Below are positions 1-11,598 of a stretch of DNA of 64,000 nucleotides, one piece after another (within the stretch, counting starts at the first letter, position 1; each line of letters begins with the position of its first letter). The translations under genes and the position numbers were made by a program. The DNA is from Arenimonas sp. SCN 70-307. GTDB taxonomy: Bacteria > Pseudomonadota > Gammaproteobacteria > Xanthomonadales > Xanthomonadaceae. Under the pieces are notes generated by a model that was given only the letters and a program-made list of their open reading frames with translations, searched no databases and was not told where the DNA came from. The DNA lies in the NCBI RefSeq assembly GCF_001724815.1, contig NZ_MEDO01000005.1, forward strand, positions 29,085 to 93,084, given 5' to 3'.

Positions 1-489
1 GTGCCCGACATCCGCATCATCGTCTTCATGGGCTACCCGGTGATGGCGATGATCCGCCTGCCCACGCGCATGTCCGACGGCAAGGCCAACCTGCACCAGG
101 GCGCGATCGGCGTGGGCATCGACATCCCCACCGGCAAGACCAAGCGCGGCGTCTGGGGCACCGAGATCATCCGCGAGCACCCCGACACCGAGCACAGCAT
201 CGTCGGCCTGGCGATCCCGCACTGGCGGCAGCTGCTGGAGATGGCGTCGCGCTGCCACGAGCTCTCGGGCCTGGGCTACGTGGGCGTGGATTTCGTGCTC
301 GACCGCGAACGTGGCCCGCTGATCCTCGAGCTCAACGCCCGCCCCGGCCTGGCCATCCAGATGGCCAACGGCAATGGCCTCGAGGGCCGCCTGCGCAAGG
401 TCGAGGCGCTGCGCGACGGCCCCGGCCTGTCGAAGGATCCGGCCGAGCGGGTCGATTTCGCGATCGCGAACTTTCCCACCACTGGCTGA
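1..489 (+). CDS. Alpha-L-glutamate ligase-like (RimK-related ATP-grasp) protein, 3' end only
   Basis: This is the C-terminal 162 residues of an ATP-grasp enzyme; the gene begins before the window, so the GTG at base 1 is not its start. The piece has the ATP-grasp metal-binding strand (DFVLDRERGPLILELNARPGLAIQ, split as DFVLD and LILELNARPG). The GKANLHQGAIGVGID segment matches the family called alpha-L-glutamate ligase-related protein, which usually lies beside an inactive transglutaminase/membrane gene. The family is inferred to ligate amino acids to a carboxylate acceptor, but the substrate is not known. It is followed by a 190-bp gap before the TPR gene. The family call is fairly sure, the reaction is not. 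Confidence 0.8.
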   Translation: MPDIRIIVFMGYPVMAMIRLPTRMSDGKANLHQGAIGVGIDIPTGKTKRGVWGTEIIREHPDTEHSIVGLAIPHWRQLLEMASRCHELSGLGYVGVDFVLDRERGPLILELNARPGLAIQMANGNGLEGRLRKVEALRDGPGLSKDPAERVDFAIANFPTTG

Positions 490-679
490 ATGGACGGCAA
501 CGTCTTAACGAGCTTTTAAGATCGGCGGCGCCGCCCGACGGCATTCTTGGCGCCGAAGGGGTTCCTATACGGCAGCGGACGGAAAAACCGGACACTGCGT
601 CGCTTGAGCGTTTGCTCTAACCCCCTTACCCTAGTCGGCCACCGTCCGCGGGCATCCGCGGAGGCAAGGAGTCCCTGAA

Positions 680-1957
680 ATGAAGATTGCCCACGTGCTC
701 AAGCTCTCCGTACTGGTCGTGCTCGCGGCCGCGCTGTCGATCGGCGACGCCGACGCGCAGTCGCGCCGCGGCAGCCAGAAGCAGGAAGAGAAGGTCGACT
801 ATCCGAACGCCACCCGCGTCTCGCCGAAGGTCACCAACACCCCGCGCCTGGCGAAGGACATCCAGAAGATGTTCGACACCTACAACGACGGCGAGGACAT
901 GGAGGGCGCCATCGCCCTGGCCGAGAAGGTGCTGGCCAACCCGATCGCCAAGCCCTACGACGTGGCCGTGTCGAACATGATCGCCGGCAACGCCGCCCTG
1001 GGCCTGGACGACTACCCGCGCGCCATTCCCTACCTGGAGAAGGCGCTCGAGGCCGACGCGCTGCCCAACAACAACCACTTCGCCACCATGCACACCCTGG
1101 CTTCGGTCTACGCCCAGGAAGACATGGTCGAGCAGGCCGTCGCGCTGGTCGAGCGCATCGCCACCGAGACCCGCTCGCAGGATCCGAAGCTGTTCGCCCT
1201 CAAGGGCGCCGTGCACTACAACGCCGGCCAGTACCCGGAGGCGATCACCGCGCTCAACAAGGCGATCGAGCTCACCACCACCGGCGAACCCGAGAACAAC
1301 TGGGTCCAGATGCTGATGGCCTCGTACAACGAGACCGGCCGCGACGCCGAGGCCCTGGCCCTGGCCGAGCAGCTGCAGCGCAAGGCCCCGGACGACAAGC
1401 GCGCCATCCTCAACCTGGCCTCGCTCTATGCCCAGAACGACCAGACCGAGAAGGCCGTGGTGCTGCTCGAGGACGCCCGCGCCCGTGGCCTGCTGACCGA
1501 CCGCCGCGACTACGAGAACCTCTACGCCACCTACCTCAACCTCGACGGCAAGGAAGCCGAGGCCGCCAAGGTCATCCAGGAAGGCCTGGACAAGGGCATC
1601 CTGCCGGCCGACGCGCGCACCTACAGCTTCCTGGGCCAGTCGCTGTACTTCAGCGACCAGGTCGAGGCCGCCATCGCCGCCTACGGCAAGGGTGCCCCGC
1701 TCGACACCACCGGCGACACCGACCTGGTGCTGTCGCAGATCCTGACCAACGAGGACCGCAACGCCGAGGCCATCGCGGCCGCGCGCCGGGCCATCGAGAA
1801 GGGCGTGGCCAAGCGCGGCGAGGCCTGGATGGTCATCGCCCGCTCCGAGTACTACTCGGACAACCTGGCCGCCGCCCAGAACGCCTACCGCGAAGCTGCC
1901 AAGGACCCTGCCACCGCCGAGGCGGCGCGCAAGGCCCTGGCGCAGATTTCACGCTGA
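680..1957 (+). CDS. Periplasmic tetratricopeptide-repeat protein of the TonB cluster
   Basis: A 425-residue protein with an AAGGAG ribosome site 11 bases before ATG. Residues 1-27 form a signal peptide (MKIAHVLKLSVLVVLAAALS..DADAQ). The rest is a chain of TPR-like helical pairs (for example residues 95-125 with ALGLDDYPRAIPYLEKAL, and 180-210 with HYNAGQYPEAITALNKAIEL). It lies just upstream of tonB-exbB-exbD in the same direction, separated by a promoter-like sequence. TPR proteins in this position are common in Xanthomonadaceae and are presumed to scaffold the energy-transduction complex in the periplasm. That partner role is inferred from position only. Confidence 0.85.
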   Translation: MKIAHVLKLSVLVVLAAALSIGDADAQSRRGSQKQEEKVDYPNATRVSPKVTNTPRLAKDIQKMFDTYNDGEDMEGAIALAEKVLANPIAKPYDVAVSNMIAGNAALGLDDYPRAIPYLEKALEADALPNNNHFATMHTLASVYAQEDMVEQAVALVERIATETRSQDPKLFALKGAVHYNAGQYPEAITALNKAIELTTTGEPENNWVQMLMASYNETGRDAEALALAEQLQRKAPDDKRAILNLASLYAQNDQTEKAVVLLEDARARGLLTDRRDYENLYATYLNLDGKEAEAAKVIQEGLDKGILPADARTYSFLGQSLYFSDQVEAAIAAYGKGAPLDTTGDTDLVLSQILTNEDRNAEAIAAARRAIEKGVAKRGEAWMVIARSEYYSDNLAAAQNAYREAAKDPATAEAARKALAQISR

Positions 1958-1961
1958 CTGG

Positions 1962-1989
1962 TTGGTAAACCAAGAGCCTGTGGTATAAG
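1962..1989 (+). promoter_or_regulatory. Sigma70-like promoter for the tonB operon
   Basis: TTGGTA (1962-1967) and TATAAG (1984-1989) are separated by 16 bases, 78 bases upstream of the tonB start and 5 bases past the TPR stop. The match is four of six and five of six to consensus. This would give tonB-exbB-exbD its own transcript with a GC-rich leader of about 70 bases. Sequence match only. Confidence 0.5.
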
Positions 1990-2066
1990 CTAACAAGTTC
2001 CCGCCGGGCCCCGGCGGGCCACGGCTGACCGCCGCACGAATTCCGAGATCTCGAGCCGCCACCCGC

Positions 2067-2726
2067 ATGACGGACCTGAATTACAAGTACGACACCCCTC
2101 CCGAGGGAATGAGCTGGGCGCGCATCGCCGGCAACACGTTCGCCATCGCGCTGCATGCGGTCGCGTTCATGTTCATGATGGCGCCGGTCAATCCGCCCGA
2201 GGTCAAGAAGGCCCGCGAAGAGGTGACCCAGGTCTCCTTCATCGAGCCGCCGCCGCCGCCCCCGCCGCCGCCGCCGCCGCCGCCGGAGCCGCCGAAGGTG
2301 GTCACGCGCATCGTCGAGCAGCCCAAGCCGTCGCCGATCCCGCCGCCGCCGGATGAGCCGCCGGTGGTGTTCGACGACCCGAGCCCGATCGACATCGAGG
2401 CCCCGCCGCCGGCCCCGCCCGCGCCGCCGGCCCCGCCCGCCGACTTCGCCCCCTCCGAGGACATCTCGGGCCGCGCGCTGTTCCAGCCGCGCTACCCGGC
2501 CAAGGAGGCCCGCGATGGCGTTGGCGGCACCGTCGTCCTCCGCGTCACCATCGATGCCTCGGGCAACGTCCTCGACGTCGCCATCGAGCGCTCGAGCCGC
2601 AACCGCAACCTCGACCGCTCGGCCATGGATGCCGCGCGTCGCTGGAAGTTCAACCCGGGTATGCGCAATGGCCAGAAGGTCGGCGGCGCGGTGCTTGTCC
2701 CGGTCAAGTTCACGCCACCGCAGTAA
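2067..2726 (+). CDS. tonB: TonB energy transducer
   Basis: A 219-residue TonB protein that links the inner-membrane proton channel to outer-membrane receptors. After a short cytoplasmic N-terminus there is one membrane anchor (about residues 26-46, FAIALHAVAFMFMMAPV) with the conserved-type histidine. A proline-rich spacer follows (about 60-135), with an uninterrupted polyproline run and alternating PxPP. The C-terminal TonB domain (about 135-219) contains YPAKEARDGVGGTVVLRVTI and ends in WKFNPGMRNGQKVGGAVLVPVKF. It is followed 52 bases later by exbB on the same strand. Length and order are typical for the family; the product is nearly certain. Confidence 0.97.
   Translation: MTDLNYKYDTPPEGMSWARIAGNTFAIALHAVAFMFMMAPVNPPEVKKAREEVTQVSFIEPPPPPPPPPPPPPEPPKVVTRIVEQPKPSPIPPPPDEPPVVFDDPSPIDIEAPPPAPPAPPAPPADFAPSEDISGRALFQPRYPAKEARDGVGGTVVLRVTIDASGNVLDVAIERSSRNRNLDRSAMDAARRWKFNPGMRNGQKVGGAVLVPVKFTPPQ
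2246..2289 (+). repeat. CCG-repeat tract encoding the TonB polyproline run
   Basis: Nearly uninterrupted CCG/CCC codons encode about 13 consecutive prolines in the periplasmic spacer. Such a tract can change length by slippage; a change in multiples of three would alter spacer reach without breaking the frame. Confidence 0.7.
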
Positions 2727-2778
2727 CGCCAGCAGTTCCCACGTAAACGGTTAACCACTCAAAAGAAAGGCACTCCTT

Positions 2779-3561
2779 ATGCTGCAGGACATCCTCCTCA
2801 CCGTCGCTTCCACCGCTGGTGGCGCGGCCGACAACGCCAACGCCCTGTCCAAGATGGGCTTCGGTCACATGATGGAAATGCTCATGTCCGACCCGGCCGA
2901 ATTCTTCGTCCAGTGGGTGGTCTTCATCATGCTGATCGTCATGTCCATCGGTTCCTGGTGGTACACGGTCGTCAACTTCATCAAGAACACCGTGATCACC
3001 AAGCGCGCCGACGCCGTGGTCCGCACCTTCTGGGAAACCCCGAACGCCCAGGACGCCATCCGCTTCATGGAAGAGCAGCCGGCCAACGAGCCGTTCTCCA
3101 AGATCGCGCTTGACTGCGCCCAGGCCGCTGCCCACCACCAGCGCCACGAAGGCAGCCGCCTGGTCGACGCCCTGAACCGCTCGGAGTTCATCGACCGCGC
3201 CCTGCGCCAGGCCGTCACCCGCGAGAGCTCCAGGCTCGAGAACGGCATGACCTGGCTCGCGACGGTCGGCGCCACCGCCCCGTTCGTGGGTCTGCTCGGC
3301 ACCGTGTGGGGCATCTACGGCGCCCTGATCCGCATCGGCGCCACCGGCCAGGCCTCCATCGACGCCGTCGCCGGCCCGGTGGGCGAGGCGCTGATCATGA
3401 CCGCCATCGGTCTGTTCGTCGCGATCCCGGCGGTGCTGGCCTACAACGCCTTCAACCGCGCCAACCGCAACACCTACGCCAAGTTCGACACCTTCGCGCA
3501 CGACCTGCACGACTTCTTCGCCACCGGCTCGCGCGTCGGCGACGTTGGCAGCAAGCGCTAA
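2779..3561 (+). CDS. exbB: ExbB/TolQ/MotA-type proton channel subunit
   Basis: A 260-residue ExbB. It has an N-terminal membrane segment (about residues 45-70, FFVQWVVFIMLIVMSIGSWWYTVV). A cytoplasmic loop precedes two C-terminal membrane helices carrying the family signature WLATVGATAPFVGLLGTVWGI (conserved part GATAPFVGLLGTVWGI) and GEALIMTAIGLFVAIPAVLAYN. ExbB pentamers with ExbD form the proton channel that energises TonB in the inner membrane. It lies between tonB and exbD with short gaps, so one operon is expected. Confidence 0.96.
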   Translation: MLQDILLTVASTAGGAADNANALSKMGFGHMMEMLMSDPAEFFVQWVVFIMLIVMSIGSWWYTVVNFIKNTVITKRADAVVRTFWETPNAQDAIRFMEEQPANEPFSKIALDCAQAAAHHQRHEGSRLVDALNRSEFIDRALRQAVTRESSRLENGMTWLATVGATAPFVGLLGTVWGIYGALIRIGATGQASIDAVAGPVGEALIMTAIGLFVAIPAVLAYNAFNRANRNTYAKFDTFAHDLHDFFATGSRVGDVGSKR

Positions 3562-3589
3562 GTCGAACGGATAACCAGGAGTCGCAGGC

Positions 3590-4003
3590 ATGGCCTTTTC
3601 AAACAACTCCGGCGGCGGCGGCCCGATGGCCGACATCAACGTCACGCCCCTCGTGGACGTGATGCTGGTGTTGCTGATCATCTTCATGATCACGGCCCCC
3701 CTGATGTCCCACAAGGTCAAGGTTGAGCTGCCCTCGGCGACCCTGGAACAGAAGCCCGAGATCCTCCAGCCGCCGGTCACCCTCGCGGTGACCGCGGATG
3801 GCCAGGTCTACTGGAACGACGAGGCGGTCACCCCCGACCTCCTCGACGCGCGACTGGCCGTGGTTGCCCAGATGCAGCCGCAGCCGCAGGTCGACATCCG
3901 TTCCGACGGCTTCACCAAGTACTCCGTCATCCATGAAGTGGTGCAGGACGTCCGCCAGGCGGGTATCCGCAAGGTCGGCTTCGTCTCCACCCCCGAGCGC
4001 TGA
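3590..4003 (+). CDS. exbD: ExbD biopolymer transport protein, first copy
   Basis: A 137-residue ExbD. It has one membrane helix near residues 20-40 carrying the channel aspartate in INVTPLVDVMLVLLIIFM, and a periplasmic C-terminal domain. The start has an AGGAG site in the exbB-exbD gap. In Xanthomonas the first of two exbD genes is the one needed for iron uptake; whether that split holds here is inferred. A 63-base stretch coding the membrane helix (3626-3688) is almost identical in DNA to the second copy. Confidence 0.95.
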   Translation: MAFSNNSGGGGPMADINVTPLVDVMLVLLIIFMITAPLMSHKVKVELPSATLEQKPEILQPPVTLAVTADGQVYWNDEAVTPDLLDARLAVVAQMQPQPQVDIRSDGFTKYSVIHEVVQDVRQAGIRKVGFVSTPER

Positions 4004-4015
4004 GGACAACCGCAG

Positions 4016-4447
4016 ATGGCTTTCTCCTCGAACTCCGGTGCCGGCCCGATGGCCGACATCAACGTCACGCCCCTCGTGGACGTGATGCTGGTGCTGCTGA
4101 TCATCTTCATGGTGACGGCGCCGGCCCTGTCCTACCAGATCCAGGTGGACCTGCCCCAGCGCACCTCCAACCCGCCGCCGCCGCCGAAGGATCCGCCCGA
4201 GCCGATCCGACTGCGCATCGATGCGGGTGGCACGGTCACCTGGAACGGCACGCCCATCCCGATGTCCACGCTGCAGTCCGCCCTCGAGGTTGAGGTCGAG
4301 CGCGCCGCCGGCGACGTCACCCGCCAGCCCACCGTCGAAATCGAAACCGACATGGACGCCCAGTACGAGGCGCTGGCCAAGGTCCTCTCGCGCACCAAGA
4401 ACGCGGGCATGGCCAAGATCGCTTTCGTGGAGCCGACCCGCAACTGA
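4016..4447 (+). CDS. exbD2: ExbD biopolymer transport protein, second copy
   Basis: A 143-residue ExbD paralogue starting 12 bases after the first copy. It keeps the membrane helix with the essential aspartate (ADINVTPLVDVML) and has a more proline-rich linker (NPPPPPKDPPEP) before the periplasmic domain. It is the last gene before an intrinsic terminator. The Xanthomonas counterpart exbD2 is reported as dispensable for iron uptake but needed for plant-related responses; the job here is unknown. Confidence 0.95.
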   Translation: MAFSSNSGAGPMADINVTPLVDVMLVLLIIFMVTAPALSYQIQVDLPQRTSNPPPPPKDPPEPIRLRIDAGGTVTWNGTPIPMSTLQSALEVEVERAAGDVTRQPTVEIETDMDAQYEALAKVLSRTKNAGMAKIAFVEPTRN

Positions 4448-4472
4448 GCGGCCGCCTTCCACACCCTGCAGC

Positions 4473-4500
4473 AACGCCGCCTCCGGGCGGCGTTTTTTTT
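4473..4500 (+). terminator. Intrinsic terminator after exbD2
   Basis: A 9-bp perfect stem (4473-4481 with 4486-4494), 4-base TCCG loop and a run of eight T. It is 25 bases past the exbD2 stop and would end most tonB-operon transcription before the third exbD. Confidence 0.9.
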
Positions 4501-4593
4501 GCCTGAATGCCGGCCTACCCGGCGCCTCGGTGCGCCTTGCCGGGGCACGGGTCCGGGGCGTACCTAGGAAGCGGGTCCCCGAAGGAGAGCGCC

Positions 4594-4986
<393 letters not shown>

Positions 4987-5019
4987 GGCCGGAGGCGGCG
5001 GGGCGCCGGGGCGAAGGCC

Positions 5020-5772
5020 TCAGCGTCCCGCCGCGATGATCCGCAGATAGGCCTTCACCGTGGCATCGAGGCCGGCGTAGAGCGCCTCGCCGATCAGGGC
5101 GTGGCCGATCGACACCTCGAGCACGCCCGGCACGCCGCGCAGGAAGTCGCCCAGGTTGGCCTGGCTCAGGTCGTGGCCGGCGTTGACCCCCAGGCCCAGC
5201 GCCCGGGCTTCGGCCGCGGTGCCGGCGCACAGCGCCAGCATGGCCGCGGCGTCGCCGGCGGCGTGGGCTTCGGCATAGGGGCCGGTGTAGAGCTCGATGC
5301 GATCGGCGCCCACCCCGGCGGCCAGGTGCAGGTCGGGTGCACCGGCGTCCATGAACAGCGAAACGCGGGCGCCGCAGGCCTTGAGCTCGGCCACCAGCGG
5401 CCGCAGCCGCCCGGCATCGCGGGCCAGGTCGAAGCCGTGGTCGGAGGTGATCTGGCCGTCGCCGTCGGGCACCAGGGTGGCCTGTTGCGGGCGGGTTTCG
5501 CGCACCAGCTCGAGCAGGCCCGGGTAGTCGCCCCGGGCCGGCGCGAAGGGGTTGCCCTCGATGTTGAACTCGGCCCGCCCGGCCACCAGCCGGGCCAGGT
5601 CGCGCACGTCGCCGGGCCGGATGTGGCGCTGGTCCGGGCGCGGGTGCACGGTGATGCCCCCGGCCCCGGCCCGCAGCGCGGCCTCGGCCGCGGCGGTCAC
5701 GCTGGGTTCGGTGCCGCCGCGGGAATTGCGCAGCACGGCGATCTTGTTGACGTTGACGCTCAGTACGGTCAT
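5020..5772 (-). CDS. pdxJ: Pyridoxine 5'-phosphate synthase
   Basis: A 250-residue PdxJ, the TIM-barrel enzyme that condenses 1-deoxyxylulose 5-phosphate with 3-amino-2-oxopropyl phosphate to pyridoxine 5'-phosphate in the cytoplasm. The N-terminus [17 protein letters not shown], the active-site [16 protein letters not shown] segment, FNIEGNP and the C-terminal [14 protein letters not shown] are all family-typical, and length is normal. pdxJ also follows exbD genes in Xanthomonas. A TAGGCT box lies 6 bases before the ATG, suggesting a leaderless or nearly leaderless transcript. Confidence 0.97.
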   Translation of the reverse strand: MTVLSVNVNKIAVLRNSRGGTEPSVTAAAEAALRAGAGGITVHPRPDQRHIRPGDVRDLARLVAGRAEFNIEGNPFAPARGDYPGLLELVRETRPQQATLVPDGDGQITSDHGFDLARDAGRLRPLVAELKACGARVSLFMDAGAPDLHLAAGVGADRIELYTGPYAEAHAAGDAAAMLALCAGTAAEARALGLGVNAGHDLSQANLGDFLRGVPGVLEVSIGHALIGEALYAGLDATVKAYLRIIAAGR

Positions 5773-5778
5773 CCGACC

Positions 5779-5784
5779 AGCCTA
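5779..5784 (-). promoter_or_regulatory. -10-like box directly before pdxJ
   Basis: Read on the minus strand, TAGGCT is followed by 6 bases and then the pdxJ ATG. The geometry matches other start-proximal -10 boxes in this window (5845, 24444, 55242) and implies transcription begins at or next to the start codon. No clear -35 is seen. Confidence 0.35.
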
Positions 5785-5844
5785 CCGCGCCGCCGGCCGC
5801 CGGAAAACCTGCGCGGACCCGCGATTCCCCGGCCCGCGTTCAGC

Positions 5845-5850
5845 CATAAT
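5845..5850 (+). promoter_or_regulatory. -10 box CATAAT, 6 bases before the receptor-cyclase ATG
   Basis: CATAAT ends 6 bases before the ATG at 5857, leaving no room for a ribosome-binding site if transcription starts 6-7 bases downstream. A leaderless mRNA is inferred. No convincing -35 hexamer. Confidence 0.45.
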
Positions 5851-5856
5851 CCGCCC

Positions 5857-8725
<2,869 letters not shown>

Positions 8726-8736
<11 letters not shown>

Positions 8737-8896
8737 GCGCGGCAAGCGCGGCGCGCCGCGGCCTGAAAAAATATGCCCGGTCTGCTCGCGACCCTTCCAG
8801 TGGCGCAAGAAGTGGGAGCGCGACTGGGAAAACGTGCGTTACTGCTCCGATGCCTGCCGGCGCGGCACGCCGCGCGGCGGCGTGCGCCCGGCCTGA
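8726..8896 (+). CDS. DUF2256-type small zinc-finger protein
   Basis: A 56-residue protein whose ATG lies inside the last codons of the receptor cyclase, in another frame. It carries [25 protein letters not shown], with paired cysteines (CxxC and CSDAC) typical of the DUF2256 family, a probable zinc-binding fold of unknown function. The 11-base overlap suggests translational coupling. Its stop abuts the convergent stop of the next gene. Confidence 0.8.
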
Positions 8897-9139
8897 TCAG
8901 GCCTTCTTCACCAGGCCGATAAGCGCGAGCAGGATCACCGCGCCGATGAAGGCGGTGAGGAAGCCGCCGAACTCGCCGCCGATGCTCACGCCGAACTTCG
9001 GCAGCAGCCAGCCGCCGAAGAAGGCGCCCAGCACGCCCACCACCATGTTGATGAGCAGCCCGAAGCCGCGGCCCTTCATCACGATGCCAGCCAGCCAGCC
9101 GGCCAGGGCGCCGATGAGCAGGAAAATGATCAGGTTCAT
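8897..9139 (-). CDS. GlsB/YeaQ/YmgE-family stress membrane protein
   Basis: An 80-residue very hydrophobic protein with three membrane segments and the glycine-rich pattern of the family: GALAGWLAGIVMKGRGFGLLINMVVG split by the KGRG turn, then GAFFGGWLLPKFG and a last helix. Family members are small envelope proteins linked to stress and stationary phase. The start follows GGAGG at normal spacing. It is 13 bases downstream of another small membrane gene and likely co-transcribed. Confidence 0.88.
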   Translation of the reverse strand: MNLIIFLLIGALAGWLAGIVMKGRGFGLLINMVVGVLGAFFGGWLLPKFGVSIGGEFGGFLTAFIGAVILLALIGLVKKA

Positions 9140-9152
9140 GTCGCGTCCTCCG

Positions 9153-9416
9153 TCAGGGATTTTCGGCGCCGTCGCCGCGGGCGGCGGCCTTGCGGGCCTC
9201 GGCCTGCTCGCGCAGCTGGCGCAGTTCCTCGGCACTCATGATGTGCGCCGCGTCGCGCGAACTGGAGCTGATGCGGGAATTGAGCCAGCCCAGCAGGAAG
9301 GCCACCATCAGGGCCAGCGAGCCGGCCAGCAGCACCAGCACGCCGATGGCGGGCATCGAGCGGTGCATGGCCAGGCCGAGGGAGGCGATCGATCCGAGCA
9401 GGTAGAGCCAGTGCAT
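9153..9416 (-). CDS. Small two-helix membrane protein, unknown function
   Basis: An 87-residue protein with two hydrophobic segments (about residues 3-18 and 22-45). A charged helical C-terminus (MSAEELRQLREQAEARKAA, about 60-80) probably faces the cytoplasm. I do not recognise a named family. It is upstream of, and close to, the GlsB-family gene on the same strand. Confidence 0.7.
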   Translation of the reverse strand: MHWLYLLGSIASLGLAMHRSMPAIGVLVLLAGSLALMVAFLLGWLNSRISSSSRDAAHIMSAEELRQLREQAEARKAAARGDGAENP

Positions 9417-9478
9417 GGGGCACCTCGCGGGTTTGGCCGGAGTTTAGCCCAAGCCGCCGGACTGTCCAGCCGGGCGGC

Positions 9479-10897
9479 TCAGAGCAGGGGCGAGAGCAGG
9501 CGCGCGCAGGCGTCGCCAAGGCGCCGCCAGGCCGGGCCGGGCGGATCGTCGCCCTTCACCTCCCGGCACTGGTGCAGCGTCTGCCCGATCTCGTCCTGCA
9601 GGCCGCGCGCCACGCCGGCGTCGTGCAGCGCCACGCTGAGTTCGAAGTTGAGCCGGAAGCTGCGGTGGTCGAAGTTGGCGCTGCCGATGATGCACGAGTC
9701 GTCGTCCACCAGCAGCGCCTTGGTGTGCAGCATGCGCGGCTGGTACTCGAACACGCGCACGCCGGCGGCCAGCAGTTCGTCGTAGTAGGAACGCGCCGCG
9801 GCGCTGACCAGCAGCGAGTCGCTGCGCGCCGGCAGCACCACCCGCACGTCCAGGCCGCGCAGCGCCGCCGAGGTCAGGGCCATGCGCGCGGCCTCGCCCG
9901 GCACGAAGTACGGCGTCACCAGCCAGACGCGGTGGTTGGCCTGGTGGATGGCTTCCACCTTCACCCGGTGGATGGGCTCCCAGGGCGAATCGGGGCCGGC
10001 CGGCAGCGCCTGCGCCACCAGCCTGCCCGGCGGCGGTTCGGGCCACAGGCGTGCATCGCGCAGCGCGGTGCCGGTGGCGTAATGCCAGTCCTCCAGGAAG
10101 GCCAGCTGCAGCCAGCGCACGATGGCGCCCTCGAGCCGCAGGTGCAGGTCGTGGTAGGCGCGGGGGTTGACCGCCTCGTTCTCTTCGTCGGTGACGTTGA
10201 TGCCGCCGGTGAAGGCGATCGCGCCGTCGACCACGACGATCTTGCGGTGGTTGCGAAGGTTGATGCGCGGCCGCCACAGCCAGCGCAGCCGCGCCGGATG
10301 GAACCACGCCACCTCGGCGCCGGCTTCGAGCAGCGGCGCCAGGAAACCGCGGCGCAGCCGCGACGAGCCCAGCGCGTCGAGCAGCACCCGCACCCGCACG
10401 CCATCGCGCGCCCTGGCCGCCAGCGCGTCGCGCACGAGGGTGCCGGTGTGGTCGGGCTCGAAGATGTAGTACTCCACGTGCACGTGGTGGGTGGCGCCGG
10501 CGATGGCCTCGAGCAGGGCGTCGAAGGTGGCCGCGCCGCCCACCAGCAGGCGGGCATCCGAGGCCGAGCAGGGCGCGAAGCCGGTGGCCTGCTGCGCCAG
10601 CCGCGCCACCGTGGCGGCATCGTCGCTGGCGTGCAGGTCGGGCGGCAGCGCCTCGCCGATGCGGTCGCGCGAGAGGTGCCGGCGCCGGCGCTGGCGCACG
10701 ATCCGCTGCGGCCCGAGGAAGTGGTAGATCACCAGGCCCACCACCGGCAGCAGGGCCAGCGAGAGCAACCAGCTGAGCGTGGCGATCGGCTCGCGCTTCT
10801 GCAGCACGATCCAGCCCGCCAGCACCACGATGTATAGCGCCCAGGTGCCGACCAGCCAGGGCTTGAGCTCGGGCCACCAGGCGCCGGCGTCGATCAT
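9479..10897 (-). CDS. cls: Cardiolipin synthase (phospholipase D superfamily)
   Basis: A 472-residue inner-membrane enzyme that joins two phosphatidylglycerols (or related lipids) into cardiolipin. Two N-terminal membrane helices occupy about residues 12-60. Two HKD motifs follow: NHRKIVVVDGAIAFTGG in the first half and HTKALLVDDDSCIIGSANFD in the second, both with H, K and D intact. Its ATG overlaps the stop of the upstream oxygenase gene (ATGA), so the two are coupled. Length is normal for Cls. Confidence 0.95.
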   Translation of the reverse strand: MIDAGAWWPELKPWLVGTWALYIVVLAGWIVLQKREPIATLSWLLSLALLPVVGLVIYHFLGPQRIVRQRRRRHLSRDRIGEALPPDLHASDDAATVARLAQQATGFAPCSASDARLLVGGAATFDALLEAIAGATHHVHVEYYIFEPDHTGTLVRDALAARARDGVRVRVLLDALGSSRLRRGFLAPLLEAGAEVAWFHPARLRWLWRPRINLRNHRKIVVVDGAIAFTGGINVTDEENEAVNPRAYHDLHLRLEGAIVRWLQLAFLEDWHYATGTALRDARLWPEPPPGRLVAQALPAGPDSPWEPIHRVKVEAIHQANHRVWLVTPYFVPGEAARMALTSAALRGLDVRVVLPARSDSLLVSAAARSYYDELLAAGVRVFEYQPRMLHTKALLVDDDSCIIGSANFDHRSFRLNFELSVALHDAGVARGLQDEIGQTLHQCREVKGDDPPGPAWRRLGDACARLLSPLL

Positions 10898-11598
10898 GCC
10901 GCCGGTTTTCCGAAGATCTGTTCGGCGCGGTTGAACAGCACCCAGCTGGTGGCGATGTACTTGTCGCCGCCTTGCGGTCGGTTGCCGCGGTGGGTGTGGG
11001 TGAACGCGGCCGGCGCGATCAGCAGGCTGCCGGTGCGTGGGGCCACCTTGCGCCGCTGGTGGAAGAACTCGGTCTCGCCGGCCTCGAAGCCGTCGTTGAG
11101 GTAGATCGTCCACAGCAGGTGCCGGTGCAGCGTGTCGCAGCCCGGGTCGCGCGGGTAGAGCTCGCAATGCCAGTACGGGTAGCCGCCTTCGCCGGCGCGG
11201 TAGCGCTGCAGGTTGATGCGGCCGGGCCGGAAGATGGTCTTGATGATGCCGTCGAGCGCGGCGTCGTCGAGCGCGACCACGCCGTCGGCGTCGAGCCGGC
11301 GGCGCTGGCCCGGTGCGCCGTGTTCGAGCATCAGCGGCGCGATCAGCGTGTAGGGGTAGCGGCGCACGTACTTCGACAGGCCCGCCAGCACCGCCTGGGT
11401 CAACGAAGCCTCGACGTCGCGCCAGGCGTCCTGGCCGCTGATGCTGATGTCGCGGCTGTGCTTGAGCTCGGGAAACAGGCCGCCGCCGACCAGGCCCGGC
11501 TGGTCCTGGCCGCTGGCCTCGAAACGCCGGAGCATCGCCGCGCAGGCCTCGGCCGGCACGGCGTCGTGGTAGACCTCGATGAGGTCGTCGGTGGCCAT
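10894..11598 (-). CDS. 2-oxoglutarate/Fe(II)-dependent oxygenase (prolyl-hydroxylase-like)
   Basis: A 234-residue protein. Its C-terminal half has the jelly-roll iron site: YWHCELYP with the first histidine (HxE variant of HxD), YLNDGFEAGETEFF, then FTHTHRGNRPQGGDKYIATSW with the distal histidine and an arginine for 2-oxoglutarate. Such proteins hydroxylate protein or small-molecule substrates; the target here is not known. The start overlaps the FBPase stop by one base (TGATG) and the stop overlaps the cls start, so the three genes form one tightly coupled operon. Confidence 0.82.
   Translation of the reverse strand: MATDDLIEVYHDAVPAEACAAMLRRFEASGQDQPGLVGGGLFPELKHSRDISISGQDAWRDVEASLTQAVLAGLSKYVRRYPYTLIAPLMLEHGAPGQRRRLDADGVVALDDAALDGIIKTIFRPGRINLQRYRAGEGGYPYWHCELYPRDPGCDTLHRHLLWTIYLNDGFEAGETEFFHQRRKVAPRTGSLLIAPAAFTHTHRGNRPQGGDKYIATSWVLFNRAEQIFGKPAA

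Noticed and set aside
1..489. GTG at base 1 as a true start codon
   Set aside because: The protein begins in the middle of an ATP-grasp domain, so the gene is cut by the window edge.
5101..5856. N-terminal extension of the receptor cyclase by about 250 residues
   Set aside because: The extension is the antisense of pdxJ, and the ATG at 5857 begins a signal peptide after a good -10 box.
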